This document shows positions 20,192 through 31,883 of a DNA stretch of 64,000 nucleotides, one piece after another. The stretch comes from Enoplosus armatus. Lineage: Eukaryota > Chordata > Actinopteri > Centrarchiformes > Enoplosidae. A program made the translations under genes and the position numbers. The DNA lies in NCBI RefSeq assembly GCF_043641665.1, contig NC_092182.1, forward strand, positions 11,780,956 to 11,844,955, given 5' to 3'. The notes under the pieces were generated by a model that worked only from the letters and a program-made list of their open reading frames with translations, had not been told where the DNA came from and did not search any database. Numbering within the stretch: position 1 is the first letter of the stretch; each line of letters opens with the position of its first letter.

Positions 20192-20485
20192 TCAACCTTC
20201 TCTGATACTTTCCTTATCAGTAGCAGCATGGAGTGTGCTCACTCTGACAATGGATCAGGATGTGGGGAGTTCAAGTAAGAGACTCAGTGTGAATGTGTGA
20301 TTTGATCAATGGGTCAATGTACTGCTAAAAAGTACAGGTTCACACTTCTCCTCGCAGCTCAGTCTGTGTGTTTGAGCAGCAAACAGCTCCAAGGAGAGCG
20401 TGTAATACACTGATGCCTTCCACCTTATCACTAATGCTGTAAACACATGCATGTAGAGCTTATTTGATCGGAAGAAAATTAGTTC

Positions 20486-20695
20486 ATCTATAAATCGTTT
20501 CAGTCATTTTTCAAGCAAAAATATAAAAGGTTTGCTGGTTCCAGCTTCTTAAATGTTAGGATTTACTGCTTTTCTTTGTTGTTTATGACAGTAAAAGAAG
20601 TGTCTTCCGGTTTTGGACTTATAGACTAAAAGATTCATCGATTAATCGTGACAATAATCAGAAGATTTAAAATAATCGTTAGTTGCAGCCCTACA
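20486..20695 (-). repeat. dispersed teleost repeat, copy 1
   Basis: It ends in attcatcgattaatcg...gttgcagcccta, a pattern also present at 38408, 45235 and 63915, here in the opposite orientation. It lacks coding capacity. It is probably a non-autonomous DNA transposon; the family name cannot be given without a repeat library. Confidence 0.55.
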
Positions 20696-21639
20696 TGCAC
20701 ATCTTCTTCTTCTGTAAAGATCTGTCTGTCTTTTCATTTTGAGTTGGGTATATTTTACGGATCAGTGCATGCAGAGCCTGGCTGTGCACCATTAATAGTA
20801 AAAAGAAATCTATACACTAATGTAAGTATAAGGTGCTTTGGATGTATGTGTAAGTTTATATTGAAAGTATAAGCTCAGGGTGTTTGTGAAAATTCATTGT
20901 TGATGTGTTCTTGTTGGTTAATGGCATTCTTTAAACTTCTTTAGACTACAGTTATGGGGGAAAAGCTCTTTACTTTTTATCTATTTATTCATTTATGAAA
21001 ACAACATTTCATAAAACACAACAAATTGAAATCTTGTCGTGTTTTGTGAAATGTCATTGTGTTTTGACCCTCAGGGCCACCGTACATTACAGCCTTTTGT
21101 AATGATCATATATATTGGGACACACAATGACGTCTAAACATGACAACGAAAAATACATTTGAAAATGCAGTGCTGTCAGTGCACGTATTAGACATATTCA
21201 TTTACTTGCAAAAGGTAGTAATTTACCAAATTGAACAACTGTCGTTATAACTTTTCTGCATACATTATATAAACAAGGGCTTGCATGTTCTGTGTTTCCT
21301 AAAGAGGTTTAGGCTGTAAAGGGGCAGTCCTCAAGAAGAAAACAAAGTACCTGATGTAGCTTTTGACTGGTGACATTACAGAGTTCAGAAGTCCTCTGAT
21401 ATGACAAAAAATATGTTGTAAAAATACAGTTGTAAGTATTGTACAAGACTATTCTTTTTAAACTGTCTTTTTAATTGTCATTCATTTTGATAATGTGTTT
21501 TATTTGTTTATGCACTGATTTTGTCCACATTGTTTTTACCAATTCTGTGTATTTCTGGGCTCAGTAATACTGAGATTAAGAGCTTCATGTTTAGATACAG
21601 ATTTGATAATGAAATATATGAAATAATTTTCTTCCTCTG

Positions 21640-21770
21640 ATGCTCCGAAGATGAAGGCTTACTGGCAACTAAGGCTTGTATTTAGCTACTGAATGTTATC
21701 ATGTTACATTAGCTACTTTAGTTACTGAAACATGCTAAACGTTAGCATGCTAAGTAAGGCTAAAGCTGAT
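21640..21770. repeat. possible dispersed repeat fragment rich in GCTA/TTAGC words
   Basis: It contains acatgctaaacgttagcatgctaa, similar in word content to the repeat at 35520-35880. I read it as a diverged copy of the same teleost family. Confidence 0.35.
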
Positions 21771-22904
21771 GGGGGGAAAAAAGTTTTAGAGGGATCCTGT
21801 CATGAGCTGCAGTGTTGGACAAGTGGAAGTTTTCACCTGTTGGAAAAAGTTGACAACATTTTGACATGTCACAGTAGAAATAAGCACAACATTAAAATGA
21901 ATGATGGCTGAATTCCATTTAGCTGCTTCAGTCTCAGGGTCCTGGTATTGTGCTGGTTTACTGGGACACTTGAATAGAGTGAAGCCATCATTAATGTTAT
22001 CAGTAACACTTGTGCTTTTTCTACTATGACAGCAGTTAAAGTTTGATTTTTCAGGATCACCAACAGATTTTGTAAACCTCTGTTGTTTCTCAATTTACAT
22101 GTTGGAACTGAAAATTGCACTGGATTTGACTGAGATATAAACAAAACAAGTGGAGACCTTTGAGAAAGTTGCTTCTCTCTACAGCTATTGCCTGCAAACA
22201 AGTGCAAGCAGGAACTTAAATCACATTTTCCACCGGTGCCACATGGAGAGCAGAATTTCCCACTGGCATGTAGACAGGCAGAGGTGATAGAGGGGGTGAG
22301 GTGTTGTGCAGTATAGTTAGTGGGACAGAAGAGGTGAGAGCAAGTGATTAATTATAAAATAACAACATTTAAATAAATTGTTTAAAACCTCTTAACACAC
22401 TGAGCTGGATCTGTCAGGGACGTCATAACAGACCTGCAGTTTTAATACACTAATGTACATGTCTAGTTGTCAAACTGTCTGCCATGATAATCTTCAGGGT
22501 TTTGTCTTTTGATTTTGGATTTACTTCAGACTGAGTGAGCCCATGTGAAAACCATCACTCACTTGTTGAATGTGGCTTTGTGCTAAAACTACACTGCCAC
22601 CAAGAGTTCACAAGTGGCACCACATTTCTTACGCAATCACTGACAGTTCGAGGATAAAAGTCACATTCATAGAATGTTATATTTGTTGGCTGTATCCAAA
22701 TGACCGCGTTCTCACACGTTCAAGAAATGAGTTCGCAGCATATTGTAGATGTTTTTATTCCTTTCACTGATTTCAGCACAGTGGGTTCACTGAAGTTGTT
22801 ATTAAGAGAAGTTGTTATTTTCCTCACCCCCTCCACTGCCTCTACTGAGAATTGCAATGAGCAATACCTCCCAGCAGCAGATCCTGTATCCTATAACAAG
22901 TGTC

Positions 22905-22990
22905 CTGTAATGGGAGTTGAAGTCTGCCGCACCGCTTTGCTGTTTGATGGGCTGTGCGCTCAAGAACTGCATCTCCCAGGAGTCACGCTG
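22905..22990. promoter_or_regulatory. two ZNF143-like ACTACANNTCCC-type motifs upstream of calcoco1
   Basis: One motif is on the plus strand (aactgcatctcccaggagtc, about 22966-22985) and one on the minus strand (read as cttcaactcccattaca, about 22908-22924). Both resemble the vertebrate promoter element ACTACAATTCCCAGC bound by ZNF143. They lie about 140-220 bases before the donor of the inferred 5'UTR exon, which fits a core promoter. Confidence 0.4.
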
Positions 22991-23126
22991 ATTTCACTGG
23001 TTCAGGAGATGTTGTGAAACTCTTGCACCTGACAGAATTGCTCATCAGTATCTACAGATTGATGCACAGCTCTATCCTTCATGAGGTGGCAGAAAAGACA
23101 TCACATTCATTTCTCAGCAGAATAAG

Positions 23127-23791
23127 GTAAGAAAACAGCTCAAAGTTAATTAATTCATGAAAGCCAAGCATACAGTTATCTGCTGTTCTTAGAAAGCCAC
23201 GAATACTAAATTATAGCAGATAGAACTGCACTTAACAAGACTAATAACAAAAGGCAAGATTTATCTGTTGTCTGTTTTTTATTTTATTTATTTTAATTAG
23301 ATATTTATGAATGCAGTTATGATGTCAGTTTTGTGGTTTTTAGGGAAAAAATGTAAGATTGTTTCACTATTGGAATATAAAGCAGAGCTACTAATTGTCT
23401 ATTTTTTATGATCAGTAATTAATTGTAAAAACTGCTACAATAAGATTTTGATATAATTTATGATGTATGATGTAGTATGTTGATAGGGTTAGGGTTATAG
23501 ATCATTTTTACTGTTGAAATAATAAAAAAAAGATGCATCCTCACACAAGTATACAATGAAACAGTCCTCTCAATATCTCTATTTATTGGCAGATTACATG
23601 GTGTAATGTCAGTGCTCAGTCGGTGTACGAGCTTGTTGTTTAGCAACATATTGCAGCGCCATAGGCGACCGGTGTTATGACCAAGTTGCATTCCTGAACT
23701 GACTGTGCTATCACCTTTCATCAGCTGCTCTCCTCCAGATTGAAACTGCAGCGCATTTCACTAGATCCTCATATGTTTTCTTCCTAAACAG
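23127..23791 (+). other. calcoco1 5'UTR intron
   Basis: A strong donor (aataag|gtaaga) lies at 23126/23127 and an acceptor (ctaaacag) before 23792. This implies a non-coding first exon ending at 23126 and a 17-base leader before the ATG in exon 2. Confidence 0.55.
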
Positions 23792-23808
23792 CACAGCTTC
23801 CTATTACC

Positions 23809-25130
23809 ATGGATAAACAGTCCACGGTGGTGTTTCGAAATGTGGGACAACTGTACTTCCCCCAAACCAGAGTGGAGTGCCACTACAGCCTGACCTTGGA
23901 CCACCAGTGGAGCAGCAGTGACTGGATAGGGATTTTTGAGGTAGATGAAGGCTCACTTCAGCATCACTCCTCCACACTAAAACATCATCGTTAATAAGTT
24001 CTGTGTCGCAGGGGAGTGTATGGGGATGCATGTTTGAATGTTTTGTGGTCTAAACGTGTTTGTTGTCGTGCTGCAGGTGGGCTGGTCTTCAGTGAAACAG
24101 TATTACACATATACATGGGCTCTTGTTCCTGAAGGCTACACTGAGGGCACCAGTGTCAACTCCTGTGCACTGTTCCAGGGTAAGAATTCAGCCAAACATT
24201 AAATAAACACATAAATATGACATAGTTAATAATTCAATAGATCTTAAAAGAAATTTAACACCAGGCTGGAATGTTTCACTGCTCCGTCTGGTTGAACGTT
24301 TCGGGTCTGTGTGCTCTGTTGTACCTGTAACCACACCCCACAGTGATGTCACAGTGTACCAACACATCCTGGAGTACACTGCCACTTCACTGTAGCAAAA
24401 TGAAAAAAAAAAAAAAGATTTTCAACTGCTGTTAAGTTGCTACAGTGCAGTTTCTTGTCTGTGCTACTTGGTAAAACAACAAGTCTAAAAAGGTGTACAA
24501 TTGTATAACTAAAATATAAGTGTCTACTTCATGCAGCATACTATCTGCCCCGCCCCAGTCCCGTGGAGTACGAGTTCGTATATGTAGATAAGATGGGAGA
24601 GGTGTGTGCCCAAAGTCGCCCCTTCACTTTCTGTGCTCCAAAGCCGCTGGAGGAGCTGGAGACCCTGAGAGAGGAGCAAGATGAGGAGGACGGAGAGGAG
24701 GAGCTGCTCCTAGTCATCCCCAGGGCTCAGCTGCTGCAGGTGGGAATAAAAAAAAAAAAAAAGGATATTATCTTCCATCACAAGGCCCTTCAGTGCTACT
24801 ACTGTGTACCGTTAATCAAAGGAGTAGAACCACGAACATGACAATTCATCTATTTCATGTTGAAACAGAAATCTTTAATGTAAACCTCTCTGTCCTCTCT
24901 CCCCGTGTTGGGAACAGAGTCGGCTGGAGGAATGCATCAGGAAACAAGTGGACATACAGCGGGCTCTGGACGTGACAAAAAAGGAGACGGAGAATGAGAG
25001 AGAGAACAGCAAAAAAGCCCGGATGGAGTGGGAGGGTGAAAGAGAAGCAATGAAGGAGGAGATCTCAGAGCTTCGAGACAACTTGAGATACAACTGTGAG
25101 ATGTTGAAGAAGATAGATGGAAAACACAAG

Positions 25131-25181
<51 letters not shown>

Positions 25182-28100
25182 ACATCTCTTGGGGTAGCCA
25201 TCTCCTTTTTACCTCCAAAATGTTCAGAATTTCATAATCTATAATTCTCTTTCTTCTTTCCACAACACTGAAAGGATGTGAAATATAGTCAGGAAAATCT
25301 GACCTTTGAACTGAGCAAACTTATGGCTGAGAAAGCTGAGAGTCAGCAGCGAATCAAAGACCTGGAGGAGGACGTCAAGATCCTGAATGACCGCGAGAAA
25401 GATGCAAACATGGAGCTGGAAAGGCAAGTGTTCGAGACATAATGTCAACTTACATTATTTATATATAGGCATATTTATTTCCATGGGCCTAAAACTAAGC
25501 TTTCTTTTATTTTGCCCCACAGGCTGAAGGAGAGAGTGAAGAAAACGTCCAGTCAAATGAAACACGATGAGGAAAAGAGAAAGACTCTGCAGGTAATTGG
25601 TGCTTCTTCTTCTTCTTCTCTTGTGAAACACAGACAGCTTGGTCAGAGAGGATAGGCAACTCTGTAAAGTCCTCCAACACAACACATCAACCAGGACAGA
25701 CTTTAGGTGGTGGGATGTCATCTTGTCAGCAGTGGAGTAAGAACACTTGCAACTCAGGAGTTGTCACCTTCCTTTCTTGTGGCTTTATCAGGCCAGACTT
25801 GTGACAGCTGAGACATTTTCTCTCCCTTATTTCAGTTGTTTGCCATTTCTCTCTGCAGGTGGAGAACGAGGCTGCGCTGGTGGAGGTGCGAGGGCTGCAG
25901 GAGCGTCTGGAGGCTAGTGAGCATGTAGCGGAGAGCCTGCGTAGGGAGCTGAGGGAACTGGGCACCCGTCAGGGCCATGCACACACCGAGCTGCACCAAG
26001 CCCGGCTGCAGGTGGCCCAGCTCACCCTGCAGCTGTCCGAGGAGAACCTGGTCCTCAGGGAGGAGCGCGCCAACTGGGCCCTAGAGAGAGAAGCATGCAA
26101 ACATGCAGCAGAAGTGAGGATGCGGCAGAGCCCGATACTGCACATGTCAACCTGACTTTGCTGTTAAACTTTCTTTCATGTTTTTTTGTTTTCATGCAGA
26201 CTGATAAAAATAAATTACAAGAAGTGTGCTGCGAGGTGCAGAGGAAGGAGGAGTGGCTCCAGGAGGAGAGGATGGAGAGGGAGAAGCTAGAAGTGGAGCT
26301 TGGGCAAGAGAGAGACTGCAATAGAGTGAGTAAACAAAGTACATCGCAAACACTATTATTTAATACACAAACGCATTTAGCTCCAAATATAACCGCCCCT
26401 GTGCCACGAATCTGCATCATCAGCTGCCCAGATTACATTTTGGAAACCGGAGAACGGTGCCAGAGTTCAGCATAGTTATTTTATTACTCGCACACAGGCA
26501 CAAATAGAAAAGCTCCCATGAACAGTGAGTAAACATTTCCTCTCACTGTCACGTGATCAACAGCAGGGTAGAGAACAAGCCAGGTCAGATGAGTGGGGGT
26601 TCAGATGGTCTGAGTGTTATAATGCTGCTACTGCCCCCTGCAGGTGCTGCTGAGTGATGCTAAGAGAGAGCTGCAGGAGCTGAGGGCCAGTCTGAGGAGA
26701 GCCCAGGCAGAGAGAGAGGAGCAGGAGGTGGACAAACAGGCAAGGAGTCCACATCCAGCTTATATTGTTTCATGATATGTATCCTAATAAGACGGGTCTT
26801 TTAGTCAAGGCTATTAAATAAGTACAGTTTTGTTCATGTTTTCCTCTTTTGCCCTTTCCAACTGCTCATGTTTGGATTACAAAAAGAAAGAAATGAGAGG
26901 ACAATACCATTATGACTGTTTATATCAAAAGCCACTCAGATTTACTCAATTCTTATTCCTTGTCTTCTTCCTTTTCTTCTTCAAATCTGTGGGACACTTG
27001 CAGGACATGGTGAACTACATCCATCAGTTAGAGCAGAGGTTGGGGATTGTGCCGGAAACTACATCAAATAGAGAAAGTCCCACGTGTATCTGTGAGTAAT
27101 GAAGTCTCTTTGTACACAGCAGCATTGCTAATTCACTGCCCTGCAATGAGTACCAAAGTGAAGAGTCTGTACTGATTTAAACAGCTCCTGGCTCTTCCTC
27201 TGAGGATGACGAAAATGCTTCCTCAGCTTACCCCAGATCAGTCTCGTCACCTCTCATCCTGTCCACTCACCTGGAGCGGCCCAGCAGAGCCGAGATCCCT
27301 GCTGAGACACACATTCAGAGCAAAGACGACACGCCAGCCTCTGACACACAGGTATGCCCTCCTGTTCACACCTGTTCACACCTATTTACACCTATTCACA
27401 CGTAAACTGAACAAGGTTAAACACCACCTGCATTCAGAGCTAACAGACCTGAGTGAGCTAATATTTGACTAGTTTCCCAGAGTCCTCAAGCTCCCTCGTC
27501 CTGTGAGTTTTTGCTTCAGCTTCATTGTCGAACACCAAGTTTTAGTGCTGACTGGTAGAAAGAAGTCATGACAGTGCATTTATTCTAACTGGGTCAGGTT
27601 TAAAAGAGGACGCATGGAACAAAGACTTAAACAACAACACTTAAGTTGTAAAGTCTCTAAAGTAATCTGTTATTGACCAGAGTTTGTGCTTTTGTTTCAC
27701 AATATCCACAACCAACGCACGTAGGTCAAAGATTAGGATTATAGATTATAGATCAGGGTTATAGACTATAGATCAGGGTTATAGACTATAGATCAGGGTT
27801 ATAGACTACAGATTAGGGTTATAGACTATAGATCAGGGTTATAGACTACAGATTAGGGTTATAGACTACAGATCAGGGTTATAGACTACAGATCAGGGTT
27901 ATAGACTACAGATTAGGGTTATAGACTACAGATCAGGGTTATAGACTACAGATAGGGTTATAGACTACAGATCAGGGTTACAGACTATAGATTAGAGTTA
28001 TAGTCTATAGATCAGGGTTATAGACTACATATCAGGGTTATAGACTACAGATCAGGGTTATAGACTATAGGTTAGGGTTACAGACTATAGATTAGGGTTA

Positions 28101-29244
28101 TAGTCTATAGATCAGGGTTATAGACTACAGATCAGGGTTATAGACTACAGATCAGGGTTACAGACTATAGATTAGAGTTATAGTCTATAGATCAGGGTTA
28201 TAGACTACATATCAGGGTTATAGACTACAGATCAGGGTTATAGACTATAGGTTAGGGTTACAGACTATAGATTAGGGTTATAGTCTATAGATCAGGGTTA
28301 TAGACTACAGATCAGGGTTATAGACTATAGATCAGGATTACAGACTTGCCCATTTTTTCTACCTTGTAACCATCAGTCTTGTTACATGCTGAAAAAAGTT
28401 TATATATAATTGTTTTACAAATACCCAACACTAAAATGTTTAAAATCACTTCATTTTGAAATCTGATTCAAATTATATATAAATTAAGATATACATCTAA
28501 GGAAGATATTTAGATGCTAATGAAATGAATACAAGCACTGTACCTTGTATTGTGTTCTTCAGTAATGATAGCTTCTAGATTATTTGACGTTAAATTAAAA
28601 AAATACAAGAATTGACCAGTGTTACTGGTTCTCACACAAATATTATTTTGCGTGTGCATGTTATTAAATGACAGATAAGTCTGCAGTTTACATCCATCTC
28701 AGCTTCTGTCTGTTCAATCAGGACGTGAGGAGGCAGCACTGTGAGAACCGAGCTGTTGAGGTGAAGCAACTGATTCTAGCAGAACTCATCAACCCCGTCC
28801 TGAGGTGACAATTCTGGCTTTCTACCAGTCACACAGTTAACAAACCCTCGTTTCCCCCGTCTATGACTGGAATCTCCTTTCCGAAAACATTACGTGATGA
28901 CTTCATTCTGCTCCTCCTGGGCAGACTGGTTGCTGTTTTATAAAAGCCGTCCTGTTCCACTTACTGGGCACTTTCTTTTCTCGAGGGACGAGTCACAGGG
29001 CACCAGAGAGTAAAAATAAGTGTAAATAATATCGAAATTAGAGTAAAAATAAGCAGCAATAATAAAATACATTGATGTTGAGCAAGCAGTAGATCTGCAG
29101 GAGCAGAGACATGGGGTTTATTTACCTTATTTTTATTAACAGTGTTGTCTGTCTATTGTTTTATCGTCAGCACCTTCTGTAAAACTTTGAATTGCCTTTC
29201 TCTCTCTGCCTTTCAGTCAGCTGGCTGACTCCCCCATGTGGTAA
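23809..29244 (+). CDS. calcoco1: CALCOCO1, SKICH and coiled-coil protein
   Basis: Thirteen coding exons: 23809-23940, 24077-24179, 24537-24739, 24918-25130, 25275-25423, 25523-25592, 25859-26113, 26200-26325, 26644-26739, 27004-27091, 27185-27351, 28722-28804 and 29217-29244. They give 570 aa. Residues about 8-125 form the SKICH domain (VVFRNVGQLYFPQTRVECHY; DWIGIFEVGW; YYTYTWALVP; YEFVYVD). An acidic stretch follows, then a long Glu/Lys/Arg-rich coiled coil (about 147-480) and a Ser/Pro/acidic linker. Mammalian CALCOCO1 is a nuclear-receptor and Wnt coactivator and a receptor for ER and Golgi autophagy. Its C-terminal zinc finger was not found here; the protein ends LSQLADSPMW. The donors after 25423 and 26739 are GC, not GT. 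It is tail to tail with rarg. Confidence 0.9.
25133..25180. repeat. (AC)24 microsatellite in calcoco1 intron
   Basis: A pure AC run beginning two bases after the 25131 splice donor gt, so its length could affect donor recognition. Confidence 0.95.
27731..28346. repeat. 20-bp minisatellite with 180-bp higher-order period
   Basis: About 31 tandem copies of a 20-bp unit close to ATCAGGGTTATAGACTACAG, in calcoco1 intron 27352-28721. Blocks 27961-28140 and 28141-28320 are near-identical arrays of nine variant units, a higher-order repeat. Each unit contains GGGTTA, and some contain the palindrome-like TATAGTCTATAG. Confidence 0.95.
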
Positions 29245-29540
29245 CAGAAAGAAGGATGGACGGCAAGTTGCTTGTTTACCACTAATGCAAGTTCACGTGG
29301 GTCTTAAGAAAACCTGGTAGCATTTGTTGTTATTCTATTGTTGTTTTGTAGGTGTTCATGTAGTAGATGGCCTTCACAAAGGTCATATTTATTTATGAGT
29401 GCTAGTGTAGAGCTTTTACCTGTATTTATAGAAAACATTGCACCATTTGTAAATCTTAAGTGTCCAGAATTTCTTTTGTTTTATTAGTTTAGCTAATCCT
29501 GTTTTATGATTAATAAACTCAGGGTGAACATTAAGTGCTA
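29245..29540 (+). other. calcoco1 3'UTR with AATAAA at 29512-29517
   Basis: The first good polyadenylation signal after the stop (gattaataaactcaggg) lies 268 bases downstream. A further AATAAA near 29921 could serve a longer form. Confidence 0.5.
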
Positions 29541-30252
29541 ATAACAATTTGTGTCTGCGTATGCATCTTCATGCTCTCCTTTAGACTTTCATATGCTTTC
29601 TGTTTATTTTAGACTCCATTTGTAATTCCTAAGCTTCTTTAGCTGATTAAAATGTAGATATGTTCCAACTGTTCTCAGATAAGTGTCAAATGCTGCCACG
29701 ATTAGCTTTGAATTGAATACATTACATCTTGTTTTGGTGGCATATAACCTCTGCATGTGAGTGTGAATCCTGAAACCATGTTGAAAGTGTGGGTGTGTGT
29801 TACAGACAAGTGTGAAATGTCTTGCTGCAGCTTGCTGAGCACAGCGTCATGTTGGAATAACATGAAAGTTAAAAGAAAGTTTGATACTTTTGTTTATTGA
29901 TCTCAGAGACGGGGCTCTTTAATAAAATATGATAATGAATACATGATGATGGCAGTCTGTGTTTTGGTGAAAACGTGTATTGCCTTACAGTGCAGAAATA
30001 CTGTACATTCAAAACATACTAACTACAGTCTTGAAAAGATCAGTAGTTGTGTTTCCATCCCAAGACTCTCCGTGTAAAGAGATGATGGCAAAGAAGATGA
30101 CAACTGGACGCTGAAACATCTGAGAACAAAAAGCGCCTTTATCAAAGTACAAGAAAGAGAACAACAAATAACAAATAAGCAAACAATAAGCAACAAATAC
30201 ACAATAATAAAAATGTAAAAATAAGAACAGATCAGCCCAGTCTTTGTTTTTG

Positions 30253-30300
<48 letters not shown>

Positions 30301-31849
30301 CTATTAAGTCCAACTGAAATAAAACTCATGAGGTGTCTGAATCCCTGAACATGAAGACAAGTTATTGGCACACTACAAAGATTGTGTTTATAAAAAGACA
30401 TCTGTTAAAAAAACAACAACAAAATGTAACAGAGATAAGATGGTTCCAGCTTCAAAAGTAATTTGAGATCGTGAAATCTCTTATCACACAACACAAAGTA
30501 AATATATCTCACATCGATGAGCTTAATAGAATTTTTTATGTTTTGTTTTTGTCCAAATGTGACGTAATATCTGTCTTTGGTCTTTTTTCTTTTTACTCAC
30601 ATGCTTACATACAGAGCTGAGGCCTGTGTGACCTCCTCCATGGCTTTTCTATTGCACCAGCTCAAATTCAAAGAAACGAAACACGTTGAAGAAATAGATA
30701 AAAGGAACAGGAAAAGAATTTGTCATGAAATATTGTGGTTATGTGACGCAGAAACATCTTTAAATACTAAACAACATAGTATGTAGAATTGGCTGACGTG
30801 CAAAATGTTAACGGTTTGTGTCTGGGTGTGTTTATACATGTGTGTGTGTGTGTGTGATAGAGGAAGTGAAACAGAGTGAGGAGAAACACTGACGATGTCT
30901 TTCACCTCATATGGTTGTGATGTTTCCACCCTATAATATCGCAAATCACAATTTATTTGTCTTAAAAAACATAATTATGGCGTCAGTGTTGATTGTTTAA
31001 TACTTAAATCAACGTCTGTGTCCTCGATGGCTTCACATCTGATGCTAAAGACCTAACTCGTATATATGGTCACTGCCTCAAAGCTGCTGGTGTGTTGCCA
31101 CAATGGTCATGTAGGATCTGTTTTCTGCTTATATCTTCTCTTCCTCTGCTTCATTCAGAGAGTGAATGACTCCATTTATGATACAACATATCATAGCTTC
31201 ATCTCATTGTATCCCTCATGTCAACAAACTACATCAAAAACATGTACAATACAATGTACAGTGTTTCATGCCATGAAGGACAACATGCTGATGGAGAATC
31301 TTTTCCCTTACAAGCTATTTCAAGTTCAAGAGTTCAGTAAGACTCACATTGTCTTCCATTACACAAATAATGACAAGTTTATACATCTTGCATAAAAACA
31401 GTTGTATAGTCTCAATGAAAAACAAATGATAAGTATTTATTTTACAAAATCCATGTTTAGCATCACTCAAAAGACACAGCACACTTGAACACGCATCATT
31501 TGAAGCTCTCGTCCCCGTGCTTCAGCAGACACGTCGCCCAATGTAAAGCTTTCGTTTTGTTGTCAATCATGTTGGACGGTTGCGACCTCAATTACAATTG
31601 ATCATGTGATTCTTGGCCAGCTTGCATCAGCATCAGTGTCCTACTGTCCACCAGAAGCCTTCAGGTGAGTGACTTCTTCTAGATGAAATTTATTTTTGCT
31701 ACAAAACCTATTTTATGTGCATTTTTAAGATATTAATAATTGGACTTTTGCATAAATGTTTACTGTGGGTTATGGTGGTAATGACAGTAACATCTCATCC
31801 CTACGACGTCACTCTGTGTGTTGGTAAATGCTCTCCGTTACACACTCAT

Positions 31850-31883
<34 letters not shown>

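Larger units (their letters stand above)
20192..23000. other. smug1-calcoco1 intergenic region (former HoxC position)
   Basis: About 2.8 kb without coding sequence. It holds a dispersed teleost repeat (20486-20695), a fragment of another repeat (about 21640-21770), and two ZNF143-like motifs close to the calcoco1 start. No homeobox or miR-10/miR-196-like sequence was recognised by eye. Confidence 0.6.

Noticed and set aside
20192..22780. Residual Hox gene or Hox-cluster microRNA between smug1 and calcoco1
   Set aside because: Looked for homeobox-like frames and miR-10/miR-196 seeds on both strands by eye and found none.
24875..25263. Open frames with (VC)n or (HT)n peptides in calcoco1
   Set aside because: They are translations of the intronic (AC)24 microsatellite.
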